A stretch of 64,000 nt of DNA, taken from the NCBI GenBank assembly GCA_033064195.1, contig JARBJD010000057.1, positions 186,001 to 250,000 of the forward strand, read 5' to 3'. Source of the stretch: Blattamonas nauphoetae. Lineage: Eukaryota; Preaxostyla; Oxymonadida. Below, one piece after another: positions 1 to 9,437 of this stretch. The notes beneath the pieces were generated by a model that worked only from the letters and a program-made list of their open reading frames with translations, searched no databases and was not told the DNA's origin. The translations under genes were made by a program, and so were the position numbers. Within the stretch, counting starts at the first letter, position 1, and the number at the start of each line of letters is the position of its first letter.

Positions 1-666
1 CTTGAGAACTCGATCCCGTTGAAACTGACCGTCACGTTCAAGTTCAGTCTGGATCGCACCGTTCCTGTGAACAGAGTCGGGTCTTGCGGGATGATCGCCA
101 CCGAGCTTGACACACGGTGGATGCGCACTTTGGAGATGTCCACTCCATCAATCAGAACTGCTGGCTGTTCATCTCTTCTTTTGGGTCAGCATCAACTGGG
201 AATCCTGTCCTCATGTGAATGGTCTTCGAAACCAACTTCGAATCGAGCTGAACAAGTCGGAACGGAACAAGCCGAATCGACGACTTCCTCGATGCTCTTC
301 ACCCTCACGCTCCAATCGTCTCCCCTCCCGTGATGTCGAAGTTCACCCCTTACGTACAAATGGACGAGTAGAACGACATTTGTCCTTCACATCTTCAAAT
401 CGGATGTCGACCTGTGCTGGCCATCCACAATCACTCTGCCCATCTTGTGTTCATCCCGTCCCACTCACTCCCTTCTCAGACTGGTTCGCTCCGACTGATT
501 GACACAGCAGAGCAGACCCTCCACCTCGACATCCCCCAACCACCTCAGACGCCTTGACCACCACTCGCCCATCTTCAATCGTGACGCTGGTGGAGGGCAG
601 ATCAATCAGCCATGACTCACAAGTGCAGGTGCCACATTCGTCGTTGATCCTGTTCATCCTCTCCAT
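1..666 (-). pseudogene. ABC-C (MRP-type) transporter nucleotide-binding domain remnant, upstream half
   Basis: Read on the minus strand, the segment near 20-110 gives IIPQDPTLFTGTVRSRLNLN, the Q-loop region of ABC-C subfamily NBDs (family pattern IPQDPxLFxGTVRxNL). Just upstream lies LIDGVDISKV, the usual lead-in. Further upstream (about 260-430) weak matches to the A-loop strand and a decayed Walker A can be followed, but in different frames. A MERMN motif near 660 recalls the linker between the second TMD and NBD2. No single frame runs through, so this is a decayed gene fragment; its 3' part lies off the left edge. In life the family exports conjugates or other substrates using ATP. The remnant points away from the helical gene at 902. 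It is comparable to the second remnant at 3293-9260. Confidence 0.6.
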
Positions 667-901
667 CTCGCCTTTGCATTGTGTTTTTGAACGGAGCTGT
701 CAAAACAGTCATCTTCTCCCATAATTCTTCATTGAACATCATTCTTTTGGATGAAGACATTTCAGATGAATTTATTCTTGTTTGATTCTGATTACTATGC
801 TTTTGAGAGAGAATATTAGAAAAAAGGGAATACCGACAATCCTTCCCATACTTCATTTCATCTGAATGACCCTTGCAACAAACAAATCAGATAGAGATTC
901 G

Positions 902-3068
902 ATGACTTCAGATCAGTCTATTGTGAATGATAATCTCTCACTGAGTGCATTGAACAGTCCACCCAATCGGAATCTGGTTTGTCGTTTTCGTGTTTCATCT
1001 TTCTCGTCCCCAGTCCAACATGTCCTCACTCCTCGAAAGATTGAAATTTGTTGATGAAGATATTCTTGTTAACACACTCCGAGAGTTGCAGAAAGTTGTA
1101 TCTGGTGTGTATTCTTGTTTTCTTCATCGATTTGTTGATGGCTGTTTTGGATGTTTTGGATGTGTTTCAGAAAGTGGGTCGGATGACAGTTTTGATGATT
1201 GGTGTCCCTTTTTATCTCCGTTGTGTCGTGAAACCCACTCATCTGGACTTGTGGTCTCTCCTTTTCTCCTCAGTTCATTCTCACTTTGATTTCAGGCCGA
1301 ACTGATGAAATTACTCGAGATTCTTTGTTTGGTTTTTTCTTCGTTGTGATGATGGATGCCTTTCTTGCTTTCTTTCAGCTTCGAAATCACCATCGTTCGT
1401 TCGCTCCTCGCATTCCTCTGAAATCCCTTCTTTCATCCTCACCCAATTTGGTGATTGGAGGGAGTGTCCTGCAATTGAATCAGTGTGTTTCATTCTTTCA
1501 TCTTCTTCATTTCTATTCAGTGCTGTTCTTGCATGGAATCACTCTTTTTCGAACCAGCAATTGTGGACTCGCTTGTTCTTCTGCACGAGAACTTCTTTAT
1601 TAACGCCTTCTACAGATTTGCACAGTCTCCACCTCCACCTGCGACTGTCATTGCTTTGGCTCGGATCTCTCTCTTTCCTGATGTCAGAATCGCCGATCCT
1701 TCTCTCGAGACTCTTTATCGCGTCGTCGAGCAAGATCCATCTGTTCTCACACATCTTCCCTCACCCATCTTCCCAGAATCTTCCCCACACCAACAATATT
1801 CTGGCCTCTCATTCCTGGCTGCTCTGACAAAGAAACTCCGAATCGTTTTCTCCGAATCCCAAACTAATCTCCCAACCAATCCTTCAAATCTTCCAAAATA
1901 CACCCAGCTCTCGAACGACGACCAACTCATCATCACATCTTCCCTTTACTTTTGTGAATGTTTGTTCCTCATCCCCATCTTTCTGTTGATCTCTACGCCA
2001 CCAATCGAAGTGTGTTTCGACTCTTTTCCTCATTTCTCGTCAATTCAGGTTGATTCGGAGATCATTCGAGATTTGATTCTCTTTGTGAAAGAAGCTCTCC
2101 CAACGATTCTCACGACCATCTCAACCATCGACGATCTCATCGCTTCTCTTCCCTCCGACTCTTCTCCAACTACACCATTGGTTTCTGGAGGTGACACACA
2201 AATGGAGGATTCTCTCAATCATCTTCGAGATCGGTGTAACTACTTTGTGTATGATGGATGGAGATTCTTCGCCTGTTTGACATCCCAAATCGCCGATCCC
2301 CACCAAGTTTCCTTTCAAAGAATCGTCCTTGACGATCCATCCTACCCCGACCTCGTTCTCAACTCGTTCAAACTCAATCACGAAGACATCAGGGGGAGCA
2401 CCTTGACAGCGATCACAAACATCGTTATTGAGTTTGAATGGATGAAAACAAAGTTCATGACAACGAGTCTTGTTGGGAGGATGTTCGAAACAGTCGATTT
2501 TGTTTCTCTTCCTCTCTCGGAGTCCACCTCTCAATTCGAACTCACCAAGTTCATCGCCACCATGTGTGATCCGATTGGAGAGGATGAAGAAGCACACTTC
2601 GAACAATATTCTCTCATTCGTGAGTATGTGTTCGAGCCAGCCAAACAATTCATCCTTTTTATGTTCCACAATTCGGACAAACTCGTTCTGAATAAAACAA
2701 TCCACTCTCAACTCGAGAACTGTCTCTGTTGGATCCACCTTCACATCCAATATATGGAACTTCGATCAGACGAGCACGACGCTGACATTGTGTCAGAACT
2801 TGTGAAATGGGAAGTGCGACAGATGATCGAGATGGAGAACGAAGAGGATTTTTGGATGTCATTCTGGGCCATGCTGAACCGAACTGCAGAATGGAATCGA
2901 GACCAACGAGAGCGGCAGAAGAGACGAGAAAAGTGTTTGAGGGAAGAAGGGTGGGACGATTCGTTCGAACTGCGAGTTGTGGGGATCGATGCTCTCATAA
3001 ATCAGGATGCGCCAAATGATGTGAGGCCATTCCGAAACGAACAGGCTTTCAATACGGACCGACTCTGA
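902..3068 (+). CDS. Helical-repeat (ARM/HEAT-like) family protein, copy 1, seven exons
   Basis: Seven exons are inferred from splice-site phase and from agreement with copies 2 and 3: 902-976, 1014-1104, 1171-1253, 1296-1326, 1379-1482, 1521-2009 and 2049-3068, about 630 residues. Introns are 37-66 nt, with donors such as GTTTGT, GTGTGT and GTCTCT and acceptors ending CAG. The last intron (39 nt) is a multiple of three with no stop, so the frame appears continuous across it. The start ATG at 902 is conserved in copy 2; an in-frame ATG at 866 is not. The product is rich in amphipathic helices with leucine/phenylalanine spacing typical of solenoids and ends in a conserved basic/acidic tail around LREEGWDDSFELRVVGID. 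No catalytic motif, signal peptide or membrane span is seen. The likely role is cytoplasmic protein-protein interaction, by inference only. It is the only apparently complete copy of the three. I do not recognise a named family. Confidence 0.75.
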
Positions 3069-3671
3069 GGAAGGTCTGTCGTTGGACGAGCCCTCAACTT
3101 TTTTTGAATTGTGTTGTGCTGCACCTCGTCTGATCGAACAATCCTCACCTCACTCTCACTCATCCCTTCATCTCATCTCATCTCATCTCTCCTGATGATA
3201 TAATTACTGACAGTGTCGCAAATAGAGTTGGTGGAGTGTCTGTCTGTCCCTCCCACTCATCCTCGAAAGGAAGATGAATGAACATGGAGAGATCAGAACG
3301 AATCGATCACCATGACATCCTCGTTTGTGATTGTGGGACTTGAATGGACAGAACCATCTAACGACCTCGCCGAAACCATCGATGTGAGGTCATCGTCTCC
3401 TCTTGAGTCTTTGACTCGACTCCTCCGAACGGTGTGTGTCCTCCCATTTGAGTCACTGATCTTGCTCTCTTGATGTTTGACTGAACGGACTTTGGTAAAG
3501 GTCATTGATCATCACTGGCTTGTCCTGGCTGCTGAAAGTCGTCGGAAATCAAGACAGTCGAGAACGTCTCCCGAAGGGTAGGTATAGAGACAGATCTGAT
3601 TTTGTATACACACAGATCTAAATTTGGTATACGCACAGATCTGTCGGATACATACAGATCTGATTCATTGA

Positions 3672-3996
3672 CAGGGACCTGATCAGGTCTGTAGTTTACT
3701 GTATGAGGTGTGATCATGGATCAGACCTCACAGAAGTGGGGGTCTGATCCGTTTCCTAATTAGGAGTATCGATTTTCCTCTTTTTCCAATTTATCACTTC
3801 ATTTTCTTCATCGTACCGGCTCAATTTAAGCAAAAAACAATAAATGATGACCAGATAGCCTCTCAAATGGTCGATTAGACTCATTTCACAGTTTTTTTTC
3901 GAAAGTAAACTCTCTTTTAATGAAACAGTTTGTTAAGAACAAAAATTAGGTCTGATCAATAAAGGTCTGATCGATCAGATCCTTCTCAGGTCCCTG
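3672..3996. mobile_element. hAT-type miniature element (325 bp)
   Basis: Ends CAGGGACCTGA and TCAGGTCCCTG are inverted. The exact 8-bp duplication TTCATTGA flanks the element (3664-3671 and 3997-4004). CAGGG termini with an 8-bp duplication are diagnostic of hAT elements. There is no coding capacity, so it is non-autonomous. It sits immediately inside the left TIR of the 5.4-kb element, so it is younger than that element. Confidence 0.85.
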
Positions 3997-5263
3997 TTCA
4001 TTGAGCACTGATAAGGTGTTTAGAATCACAATTTTTCGTGAAAAAGGGGAAGATTTATTGTATTATTGAGAAATTGCGGTGGAAAAGTGAAAAATGCAAC
4101 AATGCCTCGGACCAGCCTTGTAAAACGAAATTATGGTCTCTCGCTATCATCTCTCTCGACTCTGGTGACTGCTCACAATAATCTATCCTTCTCTAATGCA
4201 TCAAACTCCTCCAGGCTTCGAACTCCGGTTCTCAATAAGTCGACAATCACTTCTCTTCCAAGTTTGATCCTCAATTGTTTCATGACGCCCCAGATCTGAT
4301 TCTACAAATCATATATGACTGTAATGAATGTTTTAAACAATTTCGATGCCTGCTAAGTCGTTCCACGTCAATTGTTGCGACAAGAATCAATTAGTAATCA
4401 GATCTCGAACTTCTCGCTCGCGAACACAGGATCTGTGGGAATACGGAGGCCGTTTGAGGAATCACGTTTGGAGACGACATTAATGATGGGTGGATGGACA
4501 AGAAACTTGACTGGGCGGAATGAGTAATGAAGACTGTTAGCAGAAGGAGCATCGGACAAAATGGGAGCAAAAATCGGACGGAAAGAGAAACAACCCCTAA
4601 ATCAACCAGCTCAACCCCAATGAAAACAAGGGGGCTTCTCTGGGTTTGGTGTTCGAAGACTCACTGGCGCATCTGATCCATATCTTCCCAAAGAAGGATC
4701 CCGAACGAATCTGGCAGGAACTTGAAAAAGATTTCAAACAACAATTCCACACTGATGCTCAATCTGCTACTCATTGATCTATGTTGGCTTTGTCCGTTTT
4801 CGTTGTTGCTGTGAGTGCAGGAGAAGAAGACAAAGAAACCGGCCTCATCAAAACTGAACTGATGTGAATAAGCGAGAAAATGTCAGCTGCAATTGAAGAT
4901 GGAATTAAACTGACGTCATTGAACGAAGTTTTCGTGCACGAGACTAAAGAAGAAAAGAAAGTCTCTCAAAAACAACATGATCAAGTCAAGACGCATTTCT
5001 ACGCAATTTGAACTGGAATCAACATACTTCGTGATTATGAAAACAAACGATGGACGAGTGAATGTCAGATGAACGAAGAAATGTGGCTACTCATCAAAGC
5101 CCTTCACAATTCACTCGAACAAGAAATGATCACTTTCAATCAGCGAGTCAAGGAAACTCGCTATCGCATGCGGGACGAAGAACAGCAAATGAACAACAAA
5201 ACCGATTCCCTCCAACAAACCAGCGAAGATGAATCAAATCGTATGTTTGATGAACCAGATAAA

Positions 5264-6630
5264 CAGTCACGGACAAAAGTAAGTGGCCACCCCTTCCTGC
5301 ATTTATGAACAGATGATTTTTCACACTTTTTTCGTAAACACTTCACATTCATGAAAGACGGTAATTTTTCAAATATAAAACAAGAATAGTGTGGTGAAGT
5401 GGAAATCAAGAGATTTGACTGATAGTGGTCGGATAAACCCGTTAACTCCGATAAACCCGTTAAAACATCCCCCATTTCACATATATCATCTCTTTCACAC
5501 GACTCATCAGTTGTACCTGTAAGAAAACCCTAGTGAGAATTCTGGAAGGAATTGTGACTCTTTCAGAGATTGGATCAAAGACAATGGGTCTATTCAAATG
5601 GATGAAATGCCAACGACGACACAGCGCAAGTTATTCTGACCATGAAAAGCTCGACTCGCAACACATGATCCCTCTAGTTCTCGGAAATAGATTGGTTCAA
5701 CTTCGTTCAAAAAACAACGTTCACTTTTCGCTTTGCATTTCACAATCATTCTTTCATGAAGAACTCTAGTTTTAAAAAAAATGAGGAAATGCATGAATGT
5801 GAAGTGGAAGGAGAATTAAGATGAAGAGGGGAGACTGTTTCGTCCCTTTGGAAGGGTTAACGGGTTTATCCGCTCTAACGGGTTTGTCCGGGTACTATGA
5901 TGTGCCCTGGGAGGCACTTTTGATTGCGGATGTCACAATATGTCTCCTCTTCCAAGAAGAGGAGATGTGACCTGTATAGTCTGTTCCTCCACTGAGAGCT
6001 CTCAACTTCCACTCCTCTCAGAGATACTGGAGGATCCGCGACGAAAAAGTGTGTTTTCTCTCTTCTTCATCCCTCTTCAGCCAGCTTTGTAAAGACATCA
6101 AACTCTCTCTCTGACGAGGTTATTAAGTATTCTCACTTTCTCTCAATTGTAATGACCTGCTGTAGAGAACATGAGATTCGCACATTTTCTCCCACATTTT
6201 TTCACACCAAAACTGTCAGCTTTCAATCGAACAAGGACAGAATAAGCATTCTGACGACAAGTTAAAGAGGTTGGAAGAGTTGCACGGATGTCAGAAGAGG
6301 GATGAAGAAGAGAGAAAACACACTTTTTCGTCGCGGATCCTCCAGTATCTCTGAGAGGAGTGGAAGTTGAGAGCTCTCAGTGGAGGAACAGACTATACAG
6401 GTCACATCTCCTCTTCTTGGAAGAGGAGACATATTGTGACATCCGCAATCAAAAGTGCCTCCCAGGGCACATCAGTCAAATCTCTTGATTTCCACTTCAC
6501 CACACTATTCTTGTTTTATATTTGAAAAATTACCGTCTTTCATGAATGTGAAGTGTTTACGAAAAAAGTGTGAAAAATCATCTGTTCATAAATGCAGGAA
6601 GGGGTGGCCACTTACTTTTGTCCGTGACTG
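5264..6630. mobile_element. Foldback-like element with about 340-bp near-identical arms
   Basis: Both ends read CAGTCACGGACAAAAGTAAG inward, and the flanking duplication is AAA (5261-5263 and 6631-6633). The inverted arms stay almost identical through the motif GTGGCCACCCC, a 12-nt palindrome at CTCTTCCAAGAAGAG, and on to about 6080 on the left and 6290 on the right. The arms total about 340 bp each, leaving only about 200 bp of unique middle once the nested 475-bp insert is set aside. There is no coding capacity. The near-identity of the arms suggests a recent or gene-converted copy. Confidence 0.8.
5423..5897. mobile_element. Miniature element nested in the left foldback arm (475 bp)
   Basis: It interrupts the left arm of the 5264-6630 element. 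The right arm preserves the empty site GACTGATGTG, giving a 3-bp duplication TGA (5420-5422 and 5898-5900). The inverted ends start TAGTGGTCGG and TAGTACCCGG, and each contains two tandem copies of a GGATAAACCCGTTA-like motif. A 3-bp duplication recalls PIF/Harbinger elements, but the family is not certain. The interior has no convincing gene. Confidence 0.7.
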
Positions 6631-7150
6631 AAAGAGATCCAAGAAATCGAGGTTGATGAAGACAGGAAACGACAAGAATTGGACAGCGAAAGACTCTCCG
6701 AGGAGTAGGCGGAGACAGACAACATTAAAGAGCTTCGGAAGGGCCAAGAAGATCTCATTGAACGCCTGATTGAAGAAACCATGAACGAACTCGGTGAAAG
6801 AGAGGAAAACAGGCAAAAAGTGGAAGGAAAAAGACCAGAGCAGCGACTCGACGAGAAATTTTTGAAAGAGAAGCAATTGATGAAAGAGAAAGGAGAAACC
6901 AACTCCGAGTCTGCCACACCAAGTCTTTTGGAAAGAAAGAGCCCAATGAAGTGCTCGAAGCATCACAGAAACTTGACCACACAAACGAGAAGGAATTCGT
7001 CCAGCTGGTCCCCCTCACAGCGGCCTATCTGCAGATGCTGAGATGTCTTCTCACTTTTGACACCACCCTTCCCCTCCTCTTCACACCCGAGGACCAGTGC
7101 AACATCTTCAACATCAACTTCATTCTGCACGCACTCAAAAGCCTTTTCTC

Positions 7151-8740
7151 CTAATCCTAGATCATCCTCACCACGTCCGGTGCTGAGAGCCCTCAGTCGC
7201 AATCGACTTCTCTGACCACTCCCACTTCGTTCTCGCAGGATCTGTTCAGCGACTCCCTCTTCCTCCCGTTCCTCCTGTCGCCTCTGCTGCACAGACTGTA
7301 CTACATCGTGATCTTCCAGCTGCTCGTCGGGTATTTGGACGTCCTGATGCCACGCCAGGCTATTTCGGACCTCCTCAAGACGCCCTTCTCGTAGCACTTC
7401 CTCGTCAGCTTCCCGTCGACGCTCTTCCACATCCTCTCCATCATCATGCTCTCCTTCGAGAATCTCACTAAGCAGCAGTCACTCTTGTCCTCGAAGGGGC
7501 ACAAATTGGCAGGCCCGCTGAGGAAGGAATTCAAGTCCAAGTTTGATCTTCCGAACGTCTTCAAGAACCAGACGAACAGTCACGAGGCTCAATCAGCAAC
7601 AGATTCGTTTGCCATCGGAACAGACTGCTCGAACAAGTCCAGCAGCGAACCCGATACTGCGACTGTTCAATCCGCACCAGTCACTCCGAATGAACATAGT
7701 CCGCCATCCCACTCCTGCCACTCCGCAGCAGTTCACTGCAGGACGAAGCACACATCCTCTGGACGACAACATCTCCGATTCCGAACCGCCTCCTCCGCTA
7801 TCAGAACCACCGTTGCCAGGACAACACACGTCTGCGCCAACCCAACTACTGGAGAACGATGTGTGGGAGTCAGATGTGCTGCTTCCTTCGCCGCCGCAGA
7901 CGATGCCGACACTCACTCAGCTGCGCCAGCGGATGCTCCTCGTGTCTGTGCAGATCATCACACACTCGCTGTCGCTCCTCATCCCGCCTGTCTGCAGCAA
8001 TTCACGTTCGACATGAGTGCTGCTGGGAAAAGATACAACGTCGAACACGATGCTTCTCAATGAAGCATTCCATAGAACATCATTCAATCTTACGCCGAAT
8101 CCACAGCGAATGGAGACAATGCTGTTCATCTCCCCATTCCCGACTACGCGCCCCTCCCGCCCATGTCAATCTCGTTCGGAGTGTCGAAGGAGCAGGCCTT
8201 CCCCGAAAGCGCAACGAAGCCGCTGCACTACCTGTCGTCGATGCTGATAATCCCGACACCGTCGCTGATCGCCTTCGAAGCCATGCGAGCTCTGTACTTC
8301 CTCCTCAAATGCAACAAGACAGCCATCGACCGCACTTTCACCCATCTACACGTCAACTCCATTCCGGAGATCCCGCGTGCCTTCAAGACGCAGCTGGTGA
8401 AGAATAGCGGCATCTTCTACGCGTGGCATGTGGGACAGGACGAGACTGTGAAGACTGAGTTCCAAATCAGAAAGGGGAAGCTGCGATTGGAGGCCGATCC
8501 GCTGGGCACGCACACCCAACTTCGCTGAATGCAGCAGGAGTGGTTTGGCGAGTGTGAGGGAGACGAGGCTGAATGGGTTCACACCATCCTTCGGAGTTGG
8601 AATGAAGACAACAACGGACTCATGATCCAGTTGCTGGGAGCTGTGAATATTGTCTTGCTGGAGACATGAACCGTTTTCTCCGAGTTCTTTCTGAAGATAT
8701 TGAGGGGAAGCCAATCTTTCGAAAGTGGCCACGATCGACC
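7151..8740 (+). pseudogene. Unknown coding remnant at the right side of the 5.4-kb element
   Basis: This stretch is more GC-rich and more codon-like than its surroundings, with three successive readable frames. A first part (about 7150-7640) contains LLHRLYYIVIFQLLVGY and KGHKLAGPLRKEFKSKFD. A second (about 7640-8130) is rich in proline and serine (DNISDSEPPPPLSEPPLPG). A third (about 8110-8680) contains SIPEIPRAFKTQLVKN and QEWFGECEGDEAEWVHT. Stops and frame changes separate them. I recognise no domain. It could be the decayed transposase region of the element or a captured gene. The reading is tentative. Confidence 0.35.
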
Positions 8741-9437
8741 CTTTAAAACAGTTGATGGGTCTGATGCGTCTATCACTCTCGTTTTTTCGTTGAAACTCTT
8801 CTTTTTATCCTTTTACATCTATTCTACGTCTTTTTCATTCATGAAAGTCACATTATAGACCAAAATAGAGACAATAATGACAGATCTGTGTGTATCCGAC
8901 AGATCTGTGCGGATACCAAATTTAGATCTGTGCGTATACAAAATCAGATCTGTCTCTATACATACCCGTCTCCCGAATCGTCGTCTGGATCTCCGTGTCT
9001 TTCTCCACATCCACAGTCTCTGCCGCTTTATCCATCACAATCACGAAGGAGTTGCTCTGAATTGCTTGCCCAAAACACAACAACTTTCGCAGTCCCACCT
9101 TGAAGTAACATCCTCCCTTCGGCACCTGCGAATCCACTCCAGCGAAAGACCAACCATTCTCTCTCGCTTCGTGCCCCTCTCCAAAATGTCCCAAATCTGG
9201 TCGTCGCTCGCCATCCTCCCCATGTTCAGTTGGAAAAACAAGACAATTTCAACCTGAAGTGGATATTGGGCACTATTGCTTTGGATGAAGGCATTTCAGA
9301 TGTAGCTCCTCTTTTTTCATTCCGATAAAGATAATTTTGAATCAATAAATGGCAAAAATGCCAACCGAACAGCAAGCGAACCCATCGTTCAAACATTTTG
9401 AGTGACAATCGCAACAAACAAATCAGATAAAGCCTCG

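Larger units (their letters stand above)
4594..7150 (+). pseudogene. Coiled-coil gene remnant carried inside the 5.4-kb element
   Basis: Coding-like text begins near 4594 (INQLNPNENKGASLG, later IFPKKDPERIWQELEKDF) and runs to the insertion at 5264. It resumes at 6634 with a long glutamate/lysine/arginine-rich segment (EIQEIEVDEDRKRQELD, GQEDLIERLIEETMNELG) typical of a coiled coil, then shifts frame into KLDHTNEKEFVQLV and a hydrophobic stretch to about 7150. Several in-frame stops and at least one frame change show that it is broken. A 3-bp duplication (AAA) brackets the inserted element at 5264-6630, and the reading frame matches on either side. I do not recognise a homologue. It may be the element's own gene or captured host sequence. 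Confidence 0.45.
3576..8967. mobile_element. 5.4-kb TIR element, Mutator-like by target duplication (inferred)
   Basis: The ends are inverted repeats of about 90 bp (3576-3664 and 8879-8967) starting GGGTAGGTATAGAG and GGGTATGTATAGAG. Each arm carries four ACAGATCT-type motifs at roughly 20-23-bp spacing, plausible transposase-binding sites. The flanks are an exact 10-bp duplication, GTCTCCCGAA (3566-3575 and 8968-8977). Long TIRs plus a 9-11-bp duplication are the hallmark of Mutator-like elements; no MULE transposase was recognised, so the family is inferred. The interior holds remnants of a charged coiled-coil gene, a proline-rich unknown coding remnant, a hAT-type miniature element next to the left TIR and a foldback-type element. 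The cargo is degraded, with several stops and frame changes. Confidence 0.75.
3293..9260 (-). pseudogene. ABC-C transporter NBD remnant, Walker B half, split by a 5.4-kb element
   Basis: On the minus strand 9260-8978 reads MGRMASDDQIWDILERG, then GVDSQVPKGG, a signature-like FKVGLRKLLC, a Walker B-like VIVMDKAAETVDVE and IQTTIRE. The family pattern is DDxIWxxLE, NFSVGQRQLLCLARALL, ILVLDEATAAVD, IQxTIRExF. The catalytic glutamate position is lysine and the signature is altered, so the NBD would be dead. The text continues at 3575 as TFSTVLIS after the element 3576-8967; the 10-bp duplication GTCTCCCGAA flanks the element and the host frame is continuous across the empty site. The C-terminal tail runs to about 3293 with a stop and frame change. 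It lies directly upstream of helical copy 2, antisense, as the first remnant does for copy 1, suggesting that remnant and helical gene were duplicated together. Confidence 0.65.

Noticed and set aside
3170-3192. CATCT microsatellite
   Set aside because: Only about four imperfect units; ordinary low-complexity sequence.
4561-8740. Alternative genetic code (TGA as Trp, TAA/TAG as Gln) in the 5.4-kb element
   Set aside because: All stops in the cargo are single transitions from Arg, Gln or Trp codons, which plain decay explains; frame changes also occur, and no independent evidence supports recoding.
8922-9194. A SPRY-domain gene on the minus strand
   Set aside because: First impression came from GWSFAGVDSQ. 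The succession of IWDILE, VGLRKLLC, VIVMDKAAETVDVE and IQTTIRE instead matches the ABC-C signature and Walker B region.
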